Assembly: GCA_004123355.1 (NCBI GenBank)
Contig: SCHM01000004.1
Coordinates: forward strand, 6,103,017-6,167,016
Length of the DNA: 64,000 nt
Source: Amphirosellinia nigrospora
Lineage: Eukaryota > Ascomycota > Sordariomycetes > Xylariales > Xylariaceae
Reading direction: 5' to 3'
Both the position numbers and the translations under genes were made by a program. Positions within the stretch are counted from its first letter, which is position 1. Each line of letters starts with the position of its first letter. A model generated the notes under the pieces. The model did not search any database and had not been told where the DNA came from. It was given only the letters and a program-made list of their open reading frames with translations. This document shows, piece by piece, positions 15,551 through 29,700 of this stretch.

Positions 15551-18500
15551 ACTTTTTTTTCGAAAAAAAAAATAATTTAACCGGGGTTAAATTATAACTA
15601 TTTTTAGCGAAAAAAAAATTACTTTAAGTTTTTACTAATATAACTTTTTATAAAGCTTTTATACCGTTAAATTATTATATTAGTTTTTTATATATTGCTT
15701 AAAGTTTTTTATTTAATATAATATTTAAATATATATAATATTTATGCGTTTTTTTTTATATTATTTTTTTTTTATACTATAGTTTTATTATTATTTAAAT
15801 ATAGCTTATTAAATTTATTTTTTGCGCTATTTTTAGCTATATTTATAATTTTATTAAAAGTTCGGCTAAATTAAAGTTTATATTATAAAAGTTTTTAGTA
15901 TTTTTATATATTTTTAAAGTTTTTTGCCGAATATTATATATTATTAAAGTTTTAATTTTTTTAATTTATTTAATATTATAATTTTTAATAATAAAGTTAA
16001 AATATTTATATTTTTTAATAGTAAATTTTTTTTATTTTTAAGTTTTATTATTTTTTTTAAGTTTTTATTTTTTAATTTAATAAATAAATTATTAAATATT
16101 TTTATAGTTAATTTATATAATAACGATTTAATATTTTTTAAGTTATAAAAACGTTTAATATAAAAATATTTTTATTTTTTTTATATATTTTAAACTTTTA
16201 TTATATTATAAAAAATCTAGCTTATTTAATAAATGGTTTATTTTTTAAAATTATTTTTTTTTAAAATTAATATATAATTTTTTACGTTAAAATTAAGTTT
16301 TATTAATTTTTATTAGTTTAATTAATTATATATTTTAAATATATTATAAGTTTTTTTAGCTAATTTAACGAATTATTATTTTTTTATTTTTTTTATATAT
16401 TTATTTAAATTGTTTTTTTTTTTTAAAAAACTTTATAATTTTTATTTATAGTTTAATTTTTTAATTAAAATTAAATAGTATTAAAAAACTTATTTTAATT
16501 TTATAAAATAATAATTTTATTAAAGCGTAAAAAATTAACGTTTAAATATAATTTATAATAAATATACGTTTAAACTAATTATTTTAATAATAATTTATAT
16601 ATAGTTATAATTTTTAATTAATATATTTATTTATAATTTTTATTTATTTTATAGTTTTATAGTATTTTATAATAATTAGCGTATATTTTATTTTATTAGT
16701 TTATATAGTTTATTTATAAAAGCAAAAATAAATTAAAATCCGCGGTTTAAAATTATAATTATAAATACTTTAAAAACTTAAAAAATTTTTTATAATATAT
16801 TTTAATAGTATTTTTTATAGTTATTTTTATAATAAAATATAATTTATATTTATTTATTTAAATAGTTTATTATAATTAATATATTATATATTATATTTAT
16901 TTTTAATATTTATTTAAAATTAATAATAAAATAATATTATATATTTAAATATTAAAAAAATATAAGTTTACTAAAAGTTTTATTTTTAAATATTTTAATA
17001 AGCTTATATTTTATATAATTTATTATTAATAATTAATTTTATTTAATTTAAACTATTAATAATATTTAATAATAAATTATATGTTTTATTTTTATTAAAA
17101 TATATAATAAATATTTTATAATATATTTTTTTAATAAAATATATTTTTAAATATAAAAAGTTAAAAATAATTAAACGTTTATAAAATATAATTAATCCGT
17201 TTTTTAATTTTTATAGATTTTTTAGTTTATATTTTTAGTTTATTAATAATAAATTTTTATATTTATATTTTTATAGTTTTTTTTAAAAATTCGCTCGATA
17301 ATTATAGTTTTAAAAAATATTTAGTTTATTATATATTTTAATAAAACTTATTTAATATAATTTTATTTATATAAAAATTAGTTATATATATTATTTACTA
17401 GCTAAAATATTATAAAATAATATTATATTTTTTTTTTAGCTTTTTATATTATTAGGTTTTTTTATTTTTATAATAAAGCGTTAGTTAATATATTATTTTT
17501 ATTAAAATAATATAATATTAAAAAGTTATATTTTAAAAAAAAATTAATTTATTTAGCTTATTTTAAATTAAAATATTATTTTTCGCTAAAAAACTTTAAT
17601 GCTTAATTATTAATAAATATTAAAAAAAGCTTATTATAGCTATTAATTAATTTAAGTTTTTATTTTTTAAAATATAATATAATTATTAGTAATTTTTATT
17701 ATAAATATTATAATCTAGCTTAATATTATAAAATATTTTTAAAAAATACGCTATAAAATATTAAATTTTATATATATAATAATATATTAAAGTTTATATT
17801 ATTAAATATATTAGTTTTAACTTTTATTAATAAATTATAATTAAAATATTTTAATAAAAAGAATTTTATTAAAGCTTTTTTAAACTAATAAAATAATTTT
17901 TTTATTTTTTAGTTTATTTAAAAAATATACTTTTTTATATTAATTAGTTTAAAAACGCTATAATATAACTTTAAATATTAATAAAGTTTTAATAAAAGTT
18001 ATAAAATTTTAAAAAAAATTATATATTTTTAATTAATATAAAAGTTTTTATTTTAATATAATATTAATTTTAATAAAGTTTATTTAAATTTTTTTAATAT
18101 TAATAATATAGCTTAAAAACTTAGTTTTAATAATATAAAACTCGGACTTTTTTAAATTAATTTATAATTTTATTTAAATTAATTATTTTAATATATAATA
18201 TATATAAATAATATATTTTTTTTTATTTTTAAATAAATAATAATATTATTAATATAAATATTATAAAAATCGTTTAAAAAATCAAACAATATATTATTAA
18301 TATATTATTAAAACGTTAAAAATTTATTAATAAAGTTAAATAATAGTACTAATAATTAATATATATTATATTTTATATAAAACGTTATATAATTTTTATT
18401 TTTAAATAATATATAAATATAGTTAAATATTTATTATATATTAAATTAAATAAAAATTTTCGCTTTAATAATATAAGCTAAAATTTTTTTAATAAAAAAA

Positions 18501-21500
18501 ACAAATATTAGTTTTTTTTATAATTTTATTTAATTTATAATAATTTATAAAAATAAAACTTGCTATTTATTTTTTTTATAAATAAAATAAATATATTATA
18601 TAAAATATTATTAAATTTAATAAAGTTTTTATATAAGTTTTTAATTAAAAATTTTATATAGTTTTTAATTTATTTAATAATATTTTATATAAAAAATTAT
18701 ATTTTAAATTAGTTTTAAACTTATTTTTAAAAAACTTTATTTTATAGTTTATTTATAAATAATATAATAATAATATATTAAAGTTTATTTAGCTAAAAAC
18801 GTATATTAAATTTTAATATTTTTTAAGTATTTTTTTTTACGCTTTTTATTTTAACTTTTTATTTTTTTTTTTTAAAAATTATTTTTATTTTTTTTTAATT
18901 TTTAATTATTTTATCGATTTTATTAATACTAATAATATAAACGTTTTTTATTCGGTTTTTTTTATTATTATATTAAAAATAATAATATTTAAACTAAATA
19001 TTTTAATTATTAGTTTTTTTTATATTAATTAATATTATTTCGTTTTATATAATATAAGCTTTTTTTATTAAATTTTAAATAAAAATTAAAGTTATATTTT
19101 TTAAATAAGTTTTATATTTTTTAAAAATAAATTTTAATAAAAACTAATTAAATATTATTTGTTTTATTTTATCGAAGTTTTTTTTATAAAATTATTATAT
19201 TTTAAAATAAATATTTTTAGTTTTATATTTTTTAAATATTATTTCGTTTTTTTTATTATTATTAACGTTATATTTTTCGATTTTAAAATTATAGTTTTAT
19301 TAATTAACGTTAAATTAATAAATTAAATATTATAATTATATATTTATTTTATTTATTATTAAATAATATTTTATATTATAATTAAAAAATAATTAAAATA
19401 AAAATATTAAATAGTTTTATTAATAATTTAATAAAATATTATAATATTTAAATTATAGTTTATTTAAAATAATATTATAAATTAAATTAATAATAATTAT
19501 AAATTTATTTTAAAAAAATTTTTTATATATTTTTAATAATAATAAAAAACTTAATTAATATTTTTTTATTTTTATTATTATATTTTATAACTTTTTAGCA
19601 AAAAAATCTATAATAATAATAAAATTAAATAGTTTAATAATTTTTTTTATAAATTATTAGTTTATATTTATATATATATTTATTTTTATATTTTCGAAAA
19701 AATTATTTATAATTAAAAAAAGTTTATTATTATATAAAATATAAATATATAATAAAAATTTTTATTTAAATATTTTTTATTAAATTTATTTTATAATTAA
19801 TAATATTTTTTAAAAATATTTTTTTTAAAAAAAAATTATTTTTTTTAAAATTTTTTTTTTTTTTATATTTATTATAAGTTTATTTTTTTTATATTAACCG
19901 GTTTAATATTTAATATATTATATATAGCTAAAATAATAATAACTTAAGTTTTTTTATTTATTAAAATTTAATTTTTTAAAAAATATTTTTTCGAAATATA
20001 TTTTTATTAATAATAATTAAAATATTTATTATTAAAAATTAATTATTATATTTTATTAGCGTTAAATTTAAATAATTAAATAAAATTATTATATTATTGT
20101 TTAATTTTAAAATAAAATAAAAAGTTATTTAAATAAAAATAAAAAAAAAAAAAAATTATAATAATAAATTTTTACGTTTTTTTTTATAAATTTATTTTAT
20201 TTATAATTAATTATTATTAAATAATAAACTATTTAAAAATAATATTTATATAAATATTAAAATTAATATTTTTTTTAAATATTTTAATATAGTTTTAATT
20301 ATTAATTAAAAAAATAGCTTATTTTTAAATTTTTTTTTTTTAGTTTTATTAAGTTTAATTTTATTAATTAAATAAATAAAAATAGTTTAAAATTTAAAAA
20401 ATTTAATTAATATATATTAATTAAAACTAAATAATTAAAAATTAGCTTTAGTTTTTTTATTATAATTAATATTAATATAAATTTTTTTAAAATATTTTAA
20501 AATAACTTTTAAATTAATTAATATATTAAAATAATCGGATAAAAAATAAAAAAAAAAATTATTAACTATATAGTTTTTAATATAAGTTTTAATATTAGCT
20601 ATTTTAACTATATTATTATAAAACTAATTAATATTAAATTTAAAATAATTTTATATAGTTTAAATTTATATTTTAAACTTAAGTTTATTTTTAATTATAT
20701 TATTATAAAAAATAAATATTAATATTTTAATTATATATTAGTTATTTTTTTTATTATTTAATAAAATAAAAATTATTTTATAATAATTTAATAAATTAAT
20801 TATTTATTAGTTTAAAATATTTAAATTATTTTAAGCATAATTATATTATTTAGTTATTTTTATAGTTTATTTAATAATTGATTAATAGTTTATTAGTTAG
20901 TTTATTATTAGCTAAAATTATTTTTAATTATAAATTAAAAAATATTAATAATATATATTAATATAATATATATTTTATTATAAAAAATAATAATTTTATT
21001 TTATTTTTTTATTTAATTAAATAAAACTTTATTTTATTTATTTAATTTTTTAGCAAAATATATAAATTAATAGCTAAATAATAATAAACTATTATTAAAA
21101 AATATATATTTTTATTTTTTAAAAAATAATAATAAAGTTTTTATATATATTATTTATATTAGTTTAGTTTATATTTTTATAAAATTAAACTAAATTATTT
21201 TATTATATTATATTATTTAGTTTAAAATAAAAGCTAAGCTTAGTTTTTTTTATTTATAATTTTATATAATTATTAATTAAATATTAAATTATATAGTTAA
21301 AACTAATAATATTTATATTAAATTTTTATTTTAAATATATAGTTATTAATAATATTATAAAACTATTATATTAAATTAATTAAAAATAATTAGTTTTTAT
21401 AGCTTGCTATTATAGTTTTTATATATAGTTTAAAAAACTAAAATAAATATATTTTTATTATTTATTAAAGTTTTATTATAAAAAATTTATTATTTTAAAT

Positions 21501-21683
21501 ATTTAAAACAAATAAATTTAAAATATTAATAAAAACTTTAGTATATATAGCTATATATGTTTATTATTTTAGTTTATTTTTAAAAAATATTTTAATATTT
21601 TAAGTTAAATTAATCGTTTAGTTTAATTAAAAAATATTATAAAAATAATCTTAATATTTTAATATTATAAATAATTTATAAAT

Positions 21684-21970
21684 AATTATGCTTTATATAT
21701 TCGAAAAAATAAAGCTTTAATATATATATTATATATAATAAACTATAATAAAATAAAAAAAAAAAAAGTTTAAATTTAATAAAAATAGCTACTTAAATAT
21801 TCGCATAAAGTAACTATATTTATTACTAGTGCTTACTTTTATTTATTATACTATATTTACTACGAATAGTAGTCACGTATTTATTACGAGTGGTAGTTAT
21901 TATAAGTAGAGATTACGGGTGCTATGGCTAATAGTAAAGCATAGCCATTAGAGCCTGCAAATCTATAACT
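21684..21970 (+). repeat. Right LTR of copy 2
   Basis: Begins AATTATGCTTTATATATTCG and ends TCTATAACT. Its second half (about 21820-21970) keeps many G and C bases (for example GGTGCTATGGCTAATAGTAA), so it is much less mutated than the left LTR. Confidence 0.78.
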
Positions 21971-23792
21971 AAAAGTAAATATATTATTATTAATAAAATT
22001 ATATTTATATTTTATATAACTATTTAATTATATATAAAGTTTTTTTGTTTATATATTTAAATCCTTATTTTTAGTAATATTAATTAAATTAAACTTTAAA
22101 TTTTAAACATTTAAACATAAGCTTTTATTACGTATAATATAAAATTAAATATATAAAAAAAAATAAAAATTTAAGCATATAAATAAAAAACTTTTATATA
22201 TAATTAAATAGTTATATAAAGCTTATAAAAATAATTTTATTAATTTTTTATATAATAATAAATATTTGCTTTTTATTTTTATAAAGTTTATAATAATATT
22301 TTTTTGCTGTTTTTAAAAGTTTTAATTTTTTAATTTTAAGTTTAATATAACTTTGCTTATATTTTTAATTTATAAATAAATTTTTAAAACTTTTGCTTTT
22401 TTATAAGCTTTTAAAAGTATAACTTTTTAAAAAGCGTTAAAACTATTTAATATTAATATTAAATAATAATATTTTAGCTTACGAAAATAATCGGAATAAT
22501 ATTAGCTTTTTAAAACTTTTTAAAAGTTTTTAAACGTTTATATTATTTTTATAACTAAGTTTTATAAATAGTTTATATAATATATATTATAGCTATATAA
22601 TAGATTTTTATTTAATAAAAATTTTATATATAAAAAAATACTATAAAAATTATAGCGTATTTTAATATTTTTATTTTTTTTTAGCTTAAGCTTTAATAAA
22701 ACTAGGTTTTTTATACTAGCTGTTTTATAATTATTTATAACTATAGCTTTATTTTATTTAATATAAATAAACTTTTCTTTTATTAAAATTAAAGTTTTTA
22801 AATAATTGTTTAAAATATATTAAAAATTATAAGTAAATTTTTATTTAGTTTAATATTATTAAAAATACTAACGATTAATATAAAAATATAATAAGACTTT
22901 ATAAAAATTTTAATAAATAAAATATAAAGCGCGCTATTTTTTGCTTTTAAATACGTTTTTACGCTATTTATATTAAATTTATATATTTAATAATAATTAA
23001 AACAGCTAGCGTAAATTATTAGCTAAAACTAATTTAATAAAATAAAATTATTTAAATATTATTAAAGCTTTATTAGCTTTAAATTATTTATAGCTAAAAT
23101 TTAAATAATAAAATAATAAATTTTTTATTATTTTTATAATAGTTATTTATTTAATAATTTATTTTATTAAACTTTTTATAATAAAGCTAAAACGTTAAAT
23201 ATAAAATAAAAATTTTACGCGTATTATTAAAGTTTTAAATAGTTTAAACTAGTTCGAAAAAATAATTACTAAAAAGTTTTTTAAAGCTTTTTATAAAAAC
23301 AATAAAACTAGCAAAAACGTTAACCAGCAAAAAATAGCTTAATAAATTTATTATTATAAAATAAATCTAGTAAATATATAAAACAAACGTAAAATTTTAT
23401 TATATTAATTTAAATATTAGCTTTATATTATATAAAATAACTTTAAGTTTATTAGTAAAAAGTGCTTTTTTATATCGTAAAAACAATATATTATATTTAT
23501 ATTTAGCGATATAATTTGTTTAAGCAAAAAATTAAATAGTGCAGTTATAGCTAGTCCGAAAATAAATAATATTTTTTAATTTATATAGCGTTTTAAGTTT
23601 ACCTACTTTTTATGCTTTAATATTTTTTATATTAAAGCATATTAACTAGTTTAAGTTAGTTTTATTAGTAAGCAAAAATAGCTTAGTATATAAAATAAAT
23701 AATTAAAAGCTAAACATAAATTATTAAACAAGTAAATTAATAATTAATAATATTTATTAAACAATTAGTTTATTATTATAATATTTTATTTT

Positions 23793-23823
<31 letters not shown>

Positions 23824-26800
23824 ATTTTTTTTTTTAGCTTTTTTTTAGCTAGCTAGCCTAATTAAACAGCTTTTTAATATTAGTTTAAGATTTAAAACTT
23901 AGCTACTTTATTATTAATATTTTAATATATTAATATAGTTTTAAATATATTTATTAATATTATAATTTTTAAAATAATTAACGCTATTATATTATTAGTT
24001 AAATTAATATTATTTATAAGTTTATTATTTTTATACGTTTAAAATAAATAATTAACCTTTTTTATATAAATAGTTTTTAGCGGGGCTTTTTTTATAAAAA
24101 AACTCTTTTTAATTAATAAAGTTTACTTTTTTTAATTTTAAAACTTATGTTATTTAAAGCTAAATACTTTTTATAGCTTATATTTTTAATAAATAAAATA
24201 AAAAAGTTTATTTTAAATAAATTAAAAAAAAAAATTAAGCTATTTTTAATAATATTTTTAATATTTATAAAAAACTTAGTTTTATTAGTTAATATAAAAT
24301 TTTATATTTTATTTATATATTTAATTTTATTAATTATTTTTAGCGTTTTTAAACAAAATAAAATAAAATTAACTATTAGTAAATAGATTAAAATAATAGT
24401 AAAAAAAATAAAGCTAATAAAAAAAAATATTAATAAAAATAAAAATAATAATAAAAACAAAAATAAAAAAAACAAAAATAAAAAAGCTATTAGTTTTATT
24501 AGTTAAAATATAATAGCTTTAGCTTAATAATCGATTTGTTTTTTTAAACTAATTATATATTAAACTAATTTATTTAATTTTTATAAATATCCGAACGTTA
24601 AATAATATAATTTATAAATTAAAATATTATAGTTATATAATATATTTTATAAATATTTATTATATATTATAATCTTTTTTAATTTATTATATATTTTTAA
24701 AAATATATAAATTGTTTATTATTATTATTTTTTAATTATAGTTTTTATTTTTTAAAATCTTTTTATATTAATTTATTTATTTTATTATAATATTATAAGT
24801 TTTTTAATTCGTTTTATTAGCTTATAATATATTTATAATAACGTTAAATATTTTTTTAATTATTTTAATTAATATTATTAAAAATATTATAATTTTTTAT
24901 ATAATATATTCGATATAATTTATAACTTTAAAATTAAAATCTTTATAATTAATAATTTTAAACTTTTTTAATAACGCTTTATAAACGAAAATAAAATTAT
25001 TTTTTAAAACAATAATTATTTATTAAAATAGTTTAAAATAAAATAAACAAGGTTTTTTTTAATTAAATTATTTAAGCTATATATTCGAAATATTATTAAT
25101 AAAACTTTAAATATTATTTTTTCGAAATAAATATTATTTTTTAATTTAAGCTTAAAATTATTTAAATAAATATTTAATATAATTTTAAATAATAATATTT
25201 AGCTTATAATAGCTTAAAATTTTTAAACGATTAGTTTTTAAATAGCAACTTTTTTTTAATAAAGTAATTATTAATATTAATTAAATTATTATAATTTATA
25301 TTTATAGGTTTTTAACTAGTTTTATATATAATATTTTTATAAATATTATTTTTAAATAGCTTAAAAATATATTAAGCTATAAAGTTAATATTAATAATAA
25401 TTTTTAATAAAAAAATTATTTTATATTTTAAAATAAACAATTAAAAAATAACTATTTAATTAAAACTTATAATATTAATTCGAATAATACGATTTAAATA
25501 CTATATAAAATATTTAACGGTAGAAAAATTAGCTAAATATTTAATTATTTTATAAACTAATACGCTAAACTTTTTTTTATAAATATTTAATTATACTATA
25601 TAATTTTATAAAAAATAATAATTAATTATTATAATAAAATTTTTTTAAAAAATTATTTCGAAACCGTATTAAAGTTACATAATATTTTAAACATTAACAA
25701 TTAGCAAATTATTTATATATATTAAAAATACTAAATTATATTATAATATTATATTATAAAAATATATTTAACGTTATGTTTTATAAATTATTTTTAGCGA
25801 TTTATAATATTTTTTAGCGCATTTTATTATTTATTATTATATTTATAGTATTTTATTATTTTAAAACTTAATTTATTTAATAATAAATTTAAACCTAAAA
25901 ATTTAAGCTTAATTAATAGCTTTTTATATTGTTTATAAAAATAATTTTAATATTAAAGCTATATTTTAAGCTATTTTAAAATAAATCTAAACTAAAGCAA
26001 ATAATTAAAATAAAAATTAATATATTAAAAAATAAAATATAGCTTTAATTTTTAAATAATATTTAATAATAGTTTAAAAATAAAATAGTTAATACTTTAA
26101 TTATTTAAATATTAATTATTTTAAAGTTTAATAAAAAAAAATTATTAATATATAGCTTATATAATAAAAAGCTTATTAATATATATATTATAAATATAGC
26201 TATTATTTTATTATTAATTTATTAATTTATTTTATAAAAATTTGCAGCAAAACTTTAGTTTTTATTTATTAAAGCTTTTAAAGCGTAATAATTTAATTAT
26301 AATAATAAATACAAATATTAAAGCTTACGTTCTTTATAGTTTTTAGCGCTTTATAGCTAATAATTTATAATATATTATATTATATATTTAATAATATATA
26401 TTAGGCTAGTTTTTATAAAAATAATAAAAAAGCGCGGGTTTTTATTATAATAAAACTATTACGAAATATTTAAGCCGACCTAAAAAATAAAGTTTTTATT
26501 AAAATAATATTTAATATATTTATTATTAATAAAATTTTTAAGTATATTTACTAACCGAAAATATAGCTTTTTTGTTTAATATAATTATTTAAAATTAATA
26601 ATAAAAATAAATTTTTTCCCGAGCTTTATACGTTTTAAAATATAAATATATAAGTAAAAAAAGATAAAAAGCTTTAAAATATTATTAAACTAATAAGCTA
26701 ATTAAAAACTATATATATTTTTTTTTATTTTAATATTTATTATTTTATTACTAGTACTAGTTTTAAAGTTTATTTTTAAGATTTTAATATTTAAATTTAT

Positions 26801-27350
26801 AAATATATAGCTATTTTTTAGGTTTTTAATTAATAGCCGATAATATTATAAAATTTTAATATTATAATAAAATATTATAAATATTTAATTATTTTAGCTA
26901 TATTATTTATAATATTTATAATAATAATGTTTTTTATATTATAAACTTATTATTTAAAAATTTATAAGTTATATAATTTATTATTAAATTTATTTAATTT
27001 ATTTTAAACTAAAAACTTTATAATAGTTTATAAATTATATTGTTTATATATTAAAACTTTATATTAAAAATAAACTAAACAATATAATAAATATAATTTT
27101 AACAAAAAATTTATTTTTATTAAATAATATTTATATATTTTGTTTTATTTTTATTTATTAGCTAAAAAAAAATATAATTTTAATAAAATAAAACTACTTA
27201 AAATATTTTATAATTCGTTACTACTAGTTTTATTTTTAGGGCACTAAAACTATAATAAGCTTATAATATTATAGTTTCCTTAAAAAAATATTATTATTTA
27301 ATTTTAATTTTAACGCTATTATATTTAAAAAAAAATATATGTATTATATA
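21971..27350. other. AT-rich RIP-like sequence, no gene recognised
   Basis: About 5.4 kb without open frames. It holds an uninterrupted run of 25 T at 23796-23820 followed by more T-rich sequence, and an A-rich purine stretch near 24,400-24,490. I could not find terminal repeats or a match to the LTR element. Confidence 0.6.
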
Positions 27351-27446
27351 AGTTACAGTGGGTGCACTGTACGACCAGATCCCAATATAGCCACTAATAG
27401 AATGCCAAGCCTCCACCTTGGTATTCCACATCCCTTTTACAGGGGG

Positions 27447-27521
27447 TAGCGCAACTGCGTAGTGGCCAGGAACGCCAATCGTGACAATACCAAGGTAACC
27501 GCAGCCTGCAGGTTCGAGCCC
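27447..27521 (+). promoter_or_regulatory. Candidate Pol III internal promoter (A box and B box)
   Basis: The A-box candidate TAGCGCAACTGCGTAGTGG lies at 27447-27465, close to the tRNA consensus TRGYNNARNNGG. The B-box candidate GGTTCGAGCCC at 27511-27521 fits GGTTCRANYCC. The gap of about 45 bp is within the range for tRNA genes and SINEs. In the partial copy the A box recurs around 27785 but the B box is missing. Confidence 0.55.
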
Positions 27522-27631
27522 TGTAGTGGTAAAAGGCCCAGCCTTTTCCGGGTGCGTATATTGGTTACTTCCCCTAGCACACAGGTGCCCTGAACGCCTC
27601 GACTAGCAGCCCTACTTGACCGCCCCGTGGA

Positions 27632-27663
27632 GGGGGGGGGAAGGGGGGGCTAGGGTTCAAGGG
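27632..27663 (+). other. Potential G-quadruplex in the SINE-like unit
   Basis: Four G runs (9, 7, 3 and 3 bases) are separated by loops of 2, 3 and 5 bases, which meets the usual G3+N1-7 pattern. It overlaps a small hairpin, GGGTTCA with TGAACCC (27653-27671). No function is known from the sequence. Confidence 0.45.
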
Positions 27664-29304
27664 ACTGAACCCTGTGTAAGGAGGGGGGAAGTTACAGTGG
27701 GTGCACTGTACGACCAGATCCCAATATAGCCACTAATAGAATGCCAAGCCTCCACCTTGGTATTCCACATCCCTTTACAGGGGGTTAGCGCAACTGCGTA
27801 GTGGCCAGGAACGCTAATCGTGACAATATATTAAATTCGCGTAATAAATTTATTAGCTTAAAAAGCTAATAAAAATTATTAGTTTATAATATTTTAAGAT
27901 ATTTTTATAGCTTTAATATATATATTAAATTTAATAGCAAAAGTTACTTTAATAAAACTTAAAAAAAATTAAAGCGTAAATATTTATTTTTTAAAAGCTA
28001 ATAAATTAAATAAATATTATTTTAAAATATTAATAAGTTTAGCCGTTTTAATATATTAATAAATTATTATTAAAGTATAATTATAAATAATAGTTTAAGC
28101 AAACTAGCTATAAATTTATTATTTAATAAATATTAATAATATAATTTTAATAATAAATTATTTAACGCTTTTAATTTTAAAAGCTTATTAAGCTAAATAA
28201 AAAGTTTTTTTAATAAAACAAAAAGCTTTTTTAATAAGGTAAAAAGCAAAAAAAACGATTTATTTTAATAATAAAAAAAATTTATTTTTAACGATAAAAA
28301 AAAACGATTTATTTTTAATAATAAAAAAAATAATTTATTTAGTTTATTTAATTTTTATAGTTATATTAATATTACGCTTTAATATTATAAAAAAATACGA
28401 TTAATTTATCCGATTTTAATAATATTTATAATATATATAAAGTTATTTTAATATTAATAAAATATTATAACGATTTTGCTAATAAAATTTTTAGCGTATT
28501 AATAAGCTTATATTAGCCGGCCTTAAATTAAATATTAAAACATAAGCTAAAAAATTTATTAGTTATTTAATTTGTTTTGCTTGAGTTTTATAAAGGAGGT
28601 ACGACTAAATAAAAAGAAGGTTTTCTTGTCGATAAAAAATTTTTTTTTTTTATATCCTAAATAGGAAATTCTTTTACCCGAATTAGGAACTTTTTTATTT
28701 TTACTTATTATTATATATATTTAGTCTTTAGTATATTTTTTATTATACGGATAATTATAAATTTAATAAAATAATTTAAGGTTAAATATTTATATTAAAA
28801 GTAATAATATAATATAAATAAATTATAAAGTTTTATTTTTAATTTTTTTTTATTATAAATTGTACTAAATTTAATTTTATATTAAATTAATTATTTAATA
28901 GTTATATGTTTTATTAAACTTAATTATTTAATAGTTATACGTTATATTAACTACGATTATTTAATATTATTCGTTTAATTATATTTATAGTTATTTTATT
29001 TTTTTATTTTTTTAATTTAATATTAATTTAAATATTTATTATTTTTAGGTTATAAACTAGTATTGCTATTATAAACCTTATTTAAATATAATTTTTATTA
29101 AGCTATTTTTTAAAAAGATTATAGTTACTATAAAATTAGCCGTTATACTAGCGTAATAAATATAGCAGTATTTTTTTATAAAGTGTTTGTTTATAACTTT
29201 TTTTGCTTATTTTTTTGTTTTTTATTATAATGTTTTAAGCGCAGTTTTTAAGTTTTTAAAGACTTTAAAGCTTTAGATTAATTATAATAAACGCGTTTTT
29301 TAAG

Positions 29305-29545
29305 TTTTCGAGTTTTTTTTTTTTAAACGTTTTAGCTAATTTATAAAGTTTTTTTTAAATTTATTAATAAGTTTAAGCTTTTTTTGAAAAGTTTTTTTTT
29401 TTAAACGTTTTAACTAGCTTATAAATTTTTTTAAACTTATTAATAAATTTAAGCTTTTTTAAAAAGTTTTTTTTTTTTAAACGTTTTAGCTAATTTATAA
29501 AGTTTTTTTTAAACTTATTAATAAGCTTAAGCTTTTTTCGAAAAA
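29305..29545. repeat. Tandem repeat, ~77 bp x 3
   Basis: AAACGTTTTA recurs at about 29325, 29403 and 29479, each followed by the same order of T-run, TTATTAATAAGTTTAAGCTT and T-run. Three units of 76-78 bp with few differences. Confidence 0.8.
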
Positions 29546-29613
29546 AATAAAAGTTTAATATGTTATAAAAATTAATATACTTTATAATAGCGCCGTTATT
29601 TAAAATATAAAGT

Positions 29614-29700
29614 TTATAATTATATTTAAAATTAAAAATAGCTTATAATTATATTTAAAATTAAAAATAGCTTATAATTATATTTAAAATTTAAAATAAT
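29614..29700. repeat. Tandem repeat, 29 bp x 3
   Basis: TTATAATTATATTTAAAATT begins at 29614, 29643 and 29672, giving three near-identical 29-bp units. Confidence 0.85.

Larger units (their letters stand above)
15261..21970 (+). mobile_element. Decayed LTR-type element, copy 2 (both LTRs present)
   Basis: Two direct repeats of about 290 bp (15261-15550 and 21684-21970) flank about 6.1 kb of AT-saturated DNA, total ~6.7 kb, a normal size for a fungal LTR retrotransposon. The internal part matches the reverse complement of 1-4627. Coding content is destroyed by RIP-like mutation, so it is a fossil. Superfamily and transcription direction are unknown; strand '+' only marks it as opposite to copy 1. 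Flanks are A-rich and give no clear target-site duplication. Confidence 0.75.
27351..27829 (+). mobile_element. Unmutated SINE-like unit plus partial second copy
   Basis: The 479-bp island has normal base composition inside the AT-rich block. Positions 27351-27489 recur almost identically at 27690-27829, a period of 339 bp, so it reads as one full unit followed by a 140-bp partial copy. The unit carries Pol III-like A and B boxes in tRNA order, a GGTTCGAGCCC box, an 11-bp inverted repeat (27415-27425 with 27486-27496) and a G-rich 3' part. This fits a tRNA-derived SINE. The alternative is a small TRIM-like element with 140-bp direct terminal repeats. It probably escaped RIP because it is shorter than the ~400 bp usually needed, or because it is young. 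Confidence 0.62.

Noticed and set aside
27440-27530. A functional tRNA gene
   Set aside because: A and B boxes fit, but I could not fold a complete cloverleaf with an acceptor stem, and the sequence belongs to a 339-bp repeated unit.
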